Shown piece by piece: positions 5,875 to 11,704 of a DNA stretch of 13,465 nt. The notes beneath the pieces are model-generated. The model saw nothing but the letters and a program-made list of their open reading frames with translations, was not told where the DNA came from and did not search any database. The stretch's first letter is position 1. Each line of letters opens with the position of its first letter. Source of the stretch: Firmicutes bacterium UBA1535 (GTDB taxonomy: Bacteria; Bacillota; Clostridia; Tissierellales; Sedimentibacteraceae); contig DCPV01000206.1 in the NCBI GenBank assembly GCA_002323775.1, positions 1 through 13,465 of the forward strand. The letters run 5' to 3'. A program made the position numbers and the translations under genes.

Positions 5875-5913
5875 ATGATAAATAAAGAAAGGATATGCAC
5901 CGAGTTTGTATAG
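5875..5913 (+). CDS. 12-codon leader ORF before luxS
   Basis: ATG 5875 is preceded by GGAGGAAGG (5857-5865), the strongest ribosome site in this region and stronger than that of luxS. The frame encodes MINKERICTEFV and ends at TAG 5911-5913. An in-frame TTG at 5866 is an alternative start. The ORF covers the 5' strand of helix P1 and the stem and loop of P2 in the predicted luxS leader, so ribosomes on it would disrupt that structure. It may act as a leader peptide or be chance; no homologue is recognised. Confidence 0.35.
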   Translation: MINKERICTEFV

Positions 5914-5976
5914 CAAACTTTGTCCATTGCGTAAATATTTAATAACATTTTATGCAATAGGTGCATGGACATAACT
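5891..5976 (+). ncRNA. Candidate structured cis-regulatory RNA upstream of luxS
   Basis: The predicted fold is a compact three-way junction. P1 is ATGCACC/GGTGCAT (5895-5901/5960-5966). P2 is AGTTTG/CAAACT (5903-5908/5914-5919). P3 is ATTGCGTAAA/TTTATGCAAT (5926-5935/5949-5958, one G-U). The P2-P3 junction sequence TGTCC (5921-5925) can pair with GGACA (5967-5971), directly 3' of P1, as a pseudoknot. Alternatively it can form a 7-bp helix TGTCCAT/ATGGACA that breaks P1, or pair with GGATA (5891-5895). The 3' strand contains the only purine-rich ribosome contact near the luxS ATG, so control of translation is the likely output. I know of no named riboswitch that matches. Confidence 0.5.
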
Positions 5977-6456
5977 ATGAAAAAAATTGAAAGCTTTCAA
6001 GTTAATCACTTAAACTTAAAAAGAGGTATCTATGTATCAAGAAAAGATATAGTTTCTGACCAATATGTAACCACCTTTGATATTAGAATGAAAGAGCCGA
6101 ACAAAGAGCCTGTTATGAATACTTCTGAAATTCACACTATTGAACATTTAGCTGCAACTTTTCTGAGAAATCATAATATTTATAACGAAAAAACTGTATA
6201 CTTTGGTCCAATGGGATGCAGAACAGGTTTCTATGTTATATTTAAGGGTGATTTAAAATCAAAAGACATAGTTGATATAATGCGTGAAATGTTTGAATTT
6301 GTAGCTAATTATGAGGGAGAAGTACCAGGGGCAGACGCAAAATCATGCGGTAACTACTTAGATATGAATTTACCTATGGCTAAATATGAAGCAAAAAAGT
6401 TTTTAAATGATGTGCTGTTAAACATTAAAGAGGAAAATCTTCATTATCCTGAATAG
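5977..6456 (+). CDS. luxS: S-ribosylhomocysteine lyase LuxS
   Basis: LuxS cleaves S-ribosylhomocysteine to homocysteine and DPD, the precursor of autoinducer-2, within the activated methyl cycle. The metal-binding HTIEH motif is at residues 53-57 (H53 and H57 ligands, E56 catalytic). GPMGCRTG carries the catalytic Cys81, and SCGNYLDMNL supplies the third ligand Cys124. Length is 159 residues, normal for this cytosolic homodimeric enzyme. I chose ATG 5977 because LuxS proteins start M-x-K-I-x-S-F. An in-frame ATG at 5965 would add MDIT and has no spaced ribosome site. Even for 5977 the site is weak (GGA, 5967-5969), which fits regulated translation from the structured leader. It probably lies in one transcript with the methyltransferase gene and ends at a strong terminator. 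Confidence 0.97.
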   Translation: MKKIESFQVNHLNLKRGIYVSRKDIVSDQYVTTFDIRMKEPNKEPVMNTSEIHTIEHLAATFLRNHNIYNEKTVYFGPMGCRTGFYVIFKGDLKSKDIVDIMREMFEFVANYEGEVPGADAKSCGNYLDMNLPMAKYEAKKFLNDVLLNIKEENLHYPE

Positions 6457-6472
6457 TAATACAAAAAATAAT

Positions 6473-6498
6473 AAAAAGACTGAATCCAGTCTTTTTTT
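6473..6498. terminator. Bidirectional terminator between luxS and rplT
   Basis: AAAAAGACTG/CAGTCTTTTT (6473-6482/6487-6496) with loop AATC has U tracts on both strands. It ends luxS on the plus strand and infC-rpmI-rplT on the minus strand. Confidence 0.9.
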
Positions 6499-6522
6499 AT
6501 TTTAAAACTAAGTATATATAAT

Positions 6523-6867
6523 CTATTTTACCATTTCTATAAGCTTTGTAAATCCTGCTGGATCATGTATTGCCATTTCAGAAAGCATTTTTCTGTTGAT
6601 TTCTATGTTAGCTTGCTTTAATCCGCTTATAAATTTGCTGTATGAAATACCATTTGCTCTTGTAGCAGCATTAATTCTTGCTATCCACAATTGTCTGTAT
6701 TCTCTTTTCTTTTGCTTTCTTCCTACATATGCGTAAGCAAGCGACTTCATAACTGCTTGATTAGCCATTTTAAATAACTTACTCTTAGCACCATAGTATC
6801 CTTTAGCAAGTTTTAGGACTTTACGATGATTTTTTTTAGCATTGACTGCTCTTTTAACTCTTGCCAT
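6523..6867 (-). CDS. rplT: Ribosomal protein bL20
   Basis: A 114-residue 50S subunit protein needed early in assembly. The start [19 protein letters not shown], then [11 protein letters not shown], the central [19 protein letters not shown] and the C-terminal [20 protein letters not shown] are the conserved L20 blocks. The basic N-terminal helix binds 23S rRNA. AAAGGAGG lies 8 nt before the ATG, and the gene starts 27 nt after rpmI. In Bacillus, L20 represses its own operon by binding the infC leader, and the leader found here fits that scheme. Confidence 0.98.
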   Translation of the reverse strand: MARVKRAVNAKKNHRKVLKLAKGYYGAKSKLFKMANQAVMKSLAYAYVGRKQKKREYRQLWIARINAATRANGISYSKFISGLKQANIEINRKMLSEMAIHDPAGFTKLIEMVK

Positions 6868-6894
6868 TTTAAATTTCCTCCTTTAACCTTACTC

Positions 6895-7089
6895 TTAGTA
6901 TGGTAATATCTCTCTCATTCTTGGTGTGTCTGCAGCAGATACTAAGGTACCTTTTCTTAAATTTCTTATTGATTTACTAGCTCTTTTACCTGTAAAATGG
7001 TTTTTGCCAGATTTCGTTCTTTTAAACTTTCCGCTTCCTGTTTTTGTAAATCTCTTAGCTGCCGATCTGTTAGTTTTTACCTTTGGCAT
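6895..7089 (-). CDS. rpmI: Ribosomal protein bL35
   Basis: A 64-residue, strongly basic 50S protein of full length. MPKVKTNRSAAKRFTKTGSG, the KNHFTGKRASKSIRNLRK segment and the C-terminal MREILPY are diagnostic. GAAGGAGG precedes the ATG by 8 nt. It lies between infC and rplT in the conserved operon. Confidence 0.98.
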   Translation of the reverse strand: MPKVKTNRSAAKRFTKTGSGKFKRTKSGKNHFTGKRASKSIRNLRKGTLVSAADTPRMREILPY

Positions 7090-7256
7090 TTTATTTCCTC
7101 CTTCTCGTGCTAATACACCAGTTACACAGCAATATCAGCTTTTCTTTTCATCATTTCCAAAGAAAGCATGAAAAAGCGTAATATTTGTATATGTGTTTCG
7201 CACATATTTTATCATTATTTATAATTACTTATAATTTTTTAGCTATGTTGATGAAG
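7090..7256 (-). promoter_or_regulatory. infC-rpmI spacer with two hairpins
   Basis: This spacer is long for this operon. On the minus strand, ATATGTG/CACATAT (7207-7201/7195-7189, loop CGAAA) forms a 7-bp stem without a U tract. Further on, GCTGATA and TATTAGC (about 7132-7106) can pair as a second stem ending a few nt before the rpmI ribosome site. They could be processing or translation-control structures; I cannot assign them. Confidence 0.3.
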
Positions 7257-7763
7257 TTAATTTTTAGGATTTAAGAACATAATCATATTTCTGCCTTCAA
7301 TTTTAGGTAATTTATCAATTGTTGACTTTTCAGCAATCAATTCAGCAAATTTCATTAAAACATTCTGGCCTGCTTCTGAATATCCTATTTCTCTCCCTCT
7401 AAATCTAACAACAACTTTGATTCTATCCCCATCATCTAAAATCTTAGAAGCATTTTTCGCTTTTACAGCTAAATCATGTTCTTCTATATTTGGGGTCAAT
7501 CTAATTTCTTTTACGTTAATAACTTTTTGTTTTTTCTTAGATTCTTTTTCTTTTTTAGCTAATTCATACTTATACTTTCCATAGCTCATAATTCTACAAA
7601 CCGGTGGTTCAGCATTTGGCGATATATTAACTAAATCCAATTTTTGTTTTTCAGCAAGATTTAAAGCTTCACTTGTGCTCATAACTCCTAGCTGATTTCC
7701 ATCTGAGTCAATGACTCTTACTTCCTTTTCACGAATCTGTTCGTTAATTTGAAGTTCTTTAAT
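7257..7763 (-). CDS. infC: Translation initiation factor IF-3, AUU start
   Basis: A 168-residue factor that binds the 30S subunit, prevents premature 50S joining and checks the initiator codon-anticodon pair. The N-domain (INEQIREKEVRVIDSDGNQL) and its PPVCRIMSYGKYKYE segment lead through a Lys/Glu-rich linker to the C-domain (KEIRLTPNIEEHDLAVKAKN, then VVRFRGRE). I place the start at ATT 7763-7761: AGGAGGTG (7778-7771) lies 7 nt upstream, and LQINEQIREKE is the conserved beginning. A longer frame from TTG 7790 would read through the ribosome site. AUU starts are a known feature of infC, because IF-3 discriminates against them and so limits its own synthesis. Confidence 0.96.
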   Translation of the reverse strand: MKELQINEQIREKEVRVIDSDGNQLGVMSTSEALNLAEKQKLDLVNISPNAEPPVCRIMSYGKYKYELAKKEKESKKKQKVINVKEIRLTPNIEEHDLAVKAKNASKILDDGDRIKVVVRFRGREIGYSEAGQNVLMKFAELIAEKSTIDKLPKIEGRNMIMFLNPKN

Positions 7764-7989
7764 AAAGATACACCTCCTACAATATCGCAATAAAAAAGAT
7801 AGCTACAAACCGCTACCTCAAACATACAAAAAAACTGTATCTTTTATGATAACCTTACTAACAGTAATACAGTAAAAAATAATCTGACAAAATCAATATT
7901 TGTCTGAAACGCAATTTTCTAATATTTCATAGAAATCTGCTAAAACTGCATACGCCATAAGGTGAGAAGCGGTTACTTCTTCTTGTCAC
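7764..7989 (-). promoter_or_regulatory. L20-type autoregulatory leader of infC-rpmI-rplT
   Basis: The 226-nt leader ends in an attenuator (7792-7817). Near its 5' end, AACCGCT (7974-7968) plus CTC (7966-7964) can pair over about 150 nt with AGCGGTT (7814-7808) plus GAG (7819-7817). The latter overlap the 5' arm and loop of the attenuator, so the two structures exclude each other. AGAAG/CTTCT offers a competing local hairpin at the 5' end. In Bacillus, L20 binds such a leader and promotes termination. The ligand here is inferred from operon content. Confidence 0.65.
7792..7817 (-). terminator. Attenuator terminator in the infC leader
   Basis: On the minus strand, the stem GGTAGC/GCTATC (7817-7812/7803-7798, loop GGTTTGTA, one G-U) is followed by six Ts. 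It lies 28 nt upstream of the infC start codon, where it can only act as an attenuator. Confidence 0.72.
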
Positions 7990-7995
7990 TATAAT

Positions 7996-8024
7996 AGTAT
8001 ATAGTTTAATACGAAAAATGTCAA
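7996..8024 (-). promoter_or_regulatory. Promoter of infC-rpmI-rplT
   Basis: On the minus strand, TTGACA (8024-8019), 17 bp, then TATACT (8001-7996). It is a near-consensus sigma-A promoter starting transcription near 7989, divergent from the AAA protease gene. Confidence 0.88.
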
Positions 8025-8053
8025 CAATATTTTTTTATTTTTGTAATATTTTT

Positions 8054-8080
8054 TTGTTATTAAGGCAAAATAGATATAAG
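8054..8080 (+). promoter_or_regulatory. Weak promoter candidate for the FtsH-like gene
   Basis: TTGTTA (8054-8059) and TATAAG (8075-8080) have a short 15-bp spacer. It is the best pair available between the divergent infC promoter and the AAGGAG ribosome site of the protease gene. Confidence 0.3.
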
Positions 8081-8102
8081 ATCTCAACTAAGGAGCTTTA
8101 AA

Positions 8103-9653
8103 ATGAACATTAAATTTTATCTCTTATCATTTATATTTGCTTTATATACAACTTTAATATATACTTTGTCAAAGTTATTTCCATTATCAATTTGGTTTTA
8201 TTCGCCTGTGATAATATACATAGTATATATTATATCTACTATAACACATTTTATTTCAAACAAAAAGAAAAATATTAAAAAAGATGATGAATTTTCATTA
8301 TCTGTTAATAGCGTTGATAAAACGAACAACGAAGTATCTGTTTCAAAATTTTCATTTAATGATATAGCTGGACTTGAAGAAATCAAAGATGATTTCAACG
8401 ATATAATTGATTTTTTGAACAATGAGCAAAAATACATAGCAATGGGAGCAAAAATTCCTCGTGGCGTCATACTTCATGGGCCTCCTGGAACAGGAAAAAC
8501 AATTCTCGCTAAAGCTATAGCAGGAGAAGCCAAGGCTAATTTCATCTATGCAAGCGGTTCAGAGTTTGTTGAAAAATATGTTGGCGTAGGAGCAAAAAGA
8601 GTAAGAACTTTATTTGAAAAAGCCAAGAAGGAAGCACCAAGCATAGTTTTTATTGATGAAATTGATGCTTTAGGAGCAAAAAGAAATACTGAAAGCAATA
8701 ATGAAAAAGACCAGACACTAAACCAATTGTTAATCGAGCTTGACGGCTTTTATAATGTTCAAAATGTTGTTGTAATTGCAGCTACAAATAGATTGGATTT
8801 GCTTGATGAAGCACTTTTAAGACCAGGAAGATTTGACAGAAAAATATATGTAGGAAATCCAAATTACAATTCAAGATTAAAAATACTTGAGGTTCATACT
8901 AAAAATAAACCTCTTGACAAAAAAATAAACTTATCAGATATTGCCAGTAAAACGCATGGATTTTCAGGAGCTCAGCTTGCAAATATTGCAAATGAGGCGG
9001 CACTAAAAGCTATAAAGGATAAAAGTAAAAAAATCCTCCAAGAAAACTTTGAATTTGCTATAGAAAAAATTGCTGCCGGTCTTGAGATAAAAAATCCTAC
9101 TGTGAGTAAAAAAGAAAAACAAACAGTAGCATACCACGAAGCTGGTCACGCTGTTGCGGCAAAGGTGCTGAATATAGATAAAATACAGAAGATTTCTATA
9201 GTTCCAAGAGATAAGGCTCTCGGATATGTTATGAAATTTCCTATTGAGGATAAATATTTATACACAAAAAATGAATTATATAACAGAATTACTGTCTTTC
9301 TGTCAGGGAGAGCCGCAGAAGAAATATTTGTAGGAGAGATATCCTCTGGAGCTTCAAATGATTTAAAAGAATCAAGTAATTTAGTATATGAAATGATATG
9401 CAGCTACGGAATGAGCCAAAATCTTGAAAACTTTTATGTTGATGAGCGTTTGTTTAAATATTTTGTAGAACCAATAAGATTAGAAGCTTCGGAGCTTATA
9501 AAAAGCTTATATAAAGATGCTCTTTCTATTTTAGAAAGCAATAGAGATTTAACAGAATATATAGCACAATATCTGATTAAATACGAAAGCATTGACTGTT
9601 ATAAGCTTGAAGAAATATTTGAACAGTTTAAGCTTGAGGCACAAGTGAATTAA
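8103..9653 (+). CDS. FtsH-like membrane AAA+ zinc protease, shortened form
   Basis: A 516-residue ATP-dependent membrane protease related to FtsH, which unfolds and degrades membrane and soluble proteins. Two hydrophobic helices (about 5-23 and 33-51) are joined by a loop of about 10 residues, so the extracytoplasmic domain of typical FtsH (about 70 residues or more) is absent. The AAA module has Walker A GPPGTGKT (126-133), pore motif YVGVG (159-163), Walker B IVFIDEID (181-188) and the second region of homology with ATNRLDLLDEALLRPGRFDR (227-246). The M41 protease domain has HEAGH (345-349, E346 catalytic) and the third zinc ligand D420 in GASNDLKES. All catalytic residues are intact. The C-terminus is short and lacks FtsH's usual tail. 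AAGGAG precedes the ATG. It is monocistronic, ending at a strong terminator. It may be an accessory FtsH paralogue rather than the housekeeping copy. Confidence 0.92.
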   Translation: MNIKFYLLSFIFALYTTLIYTLSKLFPLSIWFYSPVIIYIVYIISTITHFISNKKKNIKKDDEFSLSVNSVDKTNNEVSVSKFSFNDIAGLEEIKDDFNDIIDFLNNEQKYIAMGAKIPRGVILHGPPGTGKTILAKAIAGEAKANFIYASGSEFVEKYVGVGAKRVRTLFEKAKKEAPSIVFIDEIDALGAKRNTESNNEKDQTLNQLLIELDGFYNVQNVVVIAATNRLDLLDEALLRPGRFDRKIYVGNPNYNSRLKILEVHTKNKPLDKKINLSDIASKTHGFSGAQLANIANEAALKAIKDKSKKILQENFEFAIEKIAAGLEIKNPTVSKKEKQTVAYHEAGHAVAAKVLNIDKIQKISIVPRDKALGYVMKFPIEDKYLYTKNELYNRITVFLSGRAAEEIFVGEISSGASNDLKESSNLVYEMICSYGMSQNLENFYVDERLFKYFVEPIRLEASELIKSLYKDALSILESNRDLTEYIAQYLIKYESIDCYKLEEIFEQFKLEAQVN

Positions 9654-9670
9654 TAATTTTAACTTAAAAA

Positions 9671-9721
9671 ATATTAAAAGAGGATATCCTAAAGATAATT
9701 TAGAATATCCTCTTTTAATAT
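9671..9721. terminator. Bidirectional terminator with a 17-bp stem
   Basis: ATATTAAAAGAGGATAT (9671-9687) pairs perfectly with 9705-9721. Inside, CTAAA/TTTAG caps the stem around loop GATAA. A- and T-rich flanks let it serve the protease gene on the plus strand and the ABC operon on the minus strand. Confidence 0.9.
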
Positions 9722-9731
9722 ACTTATCTTC

Positions 9732-10397
9732 TTAATTAACTATCTTTCCATCTTCCATTTTCAAAACTACATCTGCTTTTTCTGCTATGCTTAAATCGTG
9801 CGTAACGACTATAACACAATAATTTTCTTCATGTGCAAGCTTCATTAACAATTCAACGATGTTGTTACTGTTCCCGACATCCAGGTTTCCTGTTGGCTCG
9901 TCCGCTAAAATTACATCAGCATTTGTTGACAATGCACGAGCTATTGCAATTCTTTGCTGTTCTCCTCCGGATAGCATAGATGGGAAGCGGCTGTGAAACG
10001 TTTCATTTAATCCCACGCTTTGAATTTTCTGCGTTGCTACCTGCTTTGCATCATTCTCTGATTTCCCTGCAAATTGCTGAGGAAACATAACATTTTCTAT
10101 TGCTGTCAAAAGTGGGAACAAGTTAAAATTTTGATAAATTACAGAGATTTTCTCTAATCTATACTTGTCCCTATTCATCTTAGCTATGTTTTCTCCATCA
10201 TATATAACCTCACCAGAAGTTGGCAGGTCAAGACCCGCTATTATAGATAGAAGTGTTGTTTTTCCGCTTCCGCTTTTTCCAACTATAGCGTAAAATTTTC
10301 CTTTTTCAAAAACATGACTTACATTGTTAACAGCATATACTGTTTGATACTTTGTTCTATATTGATATGAAACATCGTTTAATACTAATTTTCCCAT
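9732..10397 (-). CDS. ABC transporter ATPase, MacB/LolD type
   Basis: A 221-residue cytoplasmic nucleotide-binding subunit. Walker A is GKSGSGKTT (40-48), the Q-loop is Q89 in IYQNFNLFP, the signature is LSGGEQQR (142-149), Walker B is VILADEPTGN (162-171, E167) and the H-loop is H200 in VVTHD. LSGGEQQRIAIARAL and DEPTGNLD are typical of the MacB/LolD/FtsE subgroup, which drives mechanotransmission-type exporters with FtsX-like permeases. Full length. AAAGGAATG precedes the ATG. It follows permease 2 by 54 nt, is the last gene of the operon, and pairs functionally with the two upstream permeases. Confidence 0.95.
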   Translation of the reverse strand: MGKLVLNDVSYQYRTKYQTVYAVNNVSHVFEKGKFYAIVGKSGSGKTTLLSIIAGLDLPTSGEVIYDGENIAKMNRDKYRLEKISVIYQNFNLFPLLTAIENVMFPQQFAGKSENDAKQVATQKIQSVGLNETFHSRFPSMLSGGEQQRIAIARALSTNADVILADEPTGNLDVGNSNNIVELLMKLAHEENYCVIVVTHDLSIAEKADVVLKMEDGKIVN

Positions 10398-10451
10398 TTA
10401 TATTCATTCCTTTCTGTGATTTTAAATCTAATTATAGTAAAATATTATTAT

Positions 10452-11699
10452 CTATTCCTTATCCTTCATAATAGCCATAACGCTTCCAGAAGAAATTTTA
10501 ATTGTTGATAAAGCAGCTCCTAAGGTATTAGCTAATAAAAATAATGCTATTTCATTAATAGTTACATTAATTTTAAATAAGTAATGACAAATTATTATAC
10601 CAAGCAAAGTTCCTATAACATTAACAGCAGTTAATTCTATCATAATTGTTATAAATACCTTAAATCTACTAATGCCTAAGCTTCTCATTACCGCAACTTC
10701 TTTTTTTCGATTTCTTGTGAATAGATAACTTACTAGATACCCTATCACAAATGAAAATACTACAACTAAAGGATAGACAGCTTTAAGAAATTGAATATTT
10801 CTTTGTATTTGGGTTACTGCCTTCGTGAATATATCATCATATACTGTCAATGCGTAAAACTTTGTTCCTGTAAACATTTTTTCACCAACAGAAACATAAT
10901 GTTCCTTAGCTTTTCCTTTAAATTCATTTAGTTTATAATTATCACTTATAGTAGCTCGCAAAATATCTGTATATTTAGTACTACAATTATCACTCAAAGC
11001 TCCTAATTCAGCAGCCTTACCCCAGCTACAATAAATTTCATTTATCTTTCCACCTTTTATAACTCCTGCTATTTCAAACTTTGCATCTACTGGACGTATA
11101 GTAATATTTCCAAGTTCATCTTTTCCAGAATGGATACTTGCTTTAGTAATTAAGCTAATAGAAATCATATCACCTATCTTTTTTTCTGCACTAATCAATA
11201 ATTTTTCACTTACTAAGCATAAATTAGATGATTCTTTAAATATATCATAATCTAATCCTTCGTTAAATTCAATTTCAAAATCAAAACCACGCTCTACATA
11301 TGAATTTTTTACATTGTTTAGATTAGTAATTCCAATCATTTTAAATGATTCATTTATAGAATTCAAATTTTCTGCATTTCCAAAATATAGAACAGATAAC
11401 TCCCGTTTAAGGCTTATATCCTTTAAATAATTAGACATTTCATATTTTTCCGAAGTAAATGTTTCAACATAAAGCCCATCTGGAAGCGCTAGATTATCTC
11501 TATTATTTCCTCTATAATCAGAAACTTCAACATAGATAGGAATAGTCTTATACACAAAGTCTAATTTTTCTTCTTGTATCCTAATTGAATTGCTAAAATA
11601 ACAAAACAACAATATAAATGCTAAAACTATAGACATCATACTAAAATACTTCATAAAACTTCGATATATATGCTTTAAAGCATATGACATAGAAAACAT
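10452..11699 (-). CDS. ABC transporter permease, FtsX/MacB family (second permease)
   Basis: A 415-residue permease with the classic layout of one N-terminal helix (about 17-36), a large extracytoplasmic MacB-PCD-like domain (40-300) and three C-terminal helices (about 305-328, 347-372, 380-401). The cytoplasmic coupling segment RKKEVAVMRSLGISRFKV (331-348) is the FtsX signature before the second C-terminal helix. I place the start at ATG 11699 because AAGGAG lies 8 nt upstream. GTG 11708 and ATG 11705 are closer to, or overlap, that site and the TGA stop (11707-11705) of the preceding gene, so translational coupling is likely. The substrate is unknown; relatives export peptides or lipoproteins, or sense antimicrobial peptides. 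Confidence 0.9.
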   Translation of the reverse strand: MFSMSYALKHIYRSFMKYFSMMSIVLAFILLFCYFSNSIRIQEEKLDFVYKTIPIYVEVSDYRGNNRDNLALPDGLYVETFTSEKYEMSNYLKDISLKRELSVLYFGNAENLNSINESFKMIGITNLNNVKNSYVERGFDFEIEFNEGLDYDIFKESSNLCLVSEKLLISAEKKIGDMISISLITKASIHSGKDELGNITIRPVDAKFEIAGVIKGGKINEIYCSWGKAAELGALSDNCSTKYTDILRATISDNYKLNEFKGKAKEHYVSVGEKMFTGTKFYALTVYDDIFTKAVTQIQRNIQFLKAVYPLVVVFSFVIGYLVSYLFTRNRKKEVAVMRSLGISRFKVFITIMIELTAVNVIGTLLGIIICHYLFKINVTINEIALFLLANTLGAALSTIKISSGSVMAIMKDKE

Positions 11700-11704
11700 A
11701 TTCA

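Noticed and set aside
5891..5971. HDV-like ribozyme topology in the luxS leader
   Set aside because: GGATA/TGTCC, P1, P2 and P3 follow the HDV helix order. However, the first helix has only 5 pairs, no 7-bp P1 starting with G-U is present, and the strand after the last hairpin lacks the catalytic C-N-A-A arrangement.
6926..7171. Plus-strand 81-codon ORF opposite rpmI
   Set aside because: It is antisense to a conserved ribosomal gene, without ribosome site or promoter.
8198..8470. Minus-strand 90-codon ORF opposite the FtsH-like gene
   Set aside because: Shadow frame of a well-supported AAA protease gene; no translation signals.
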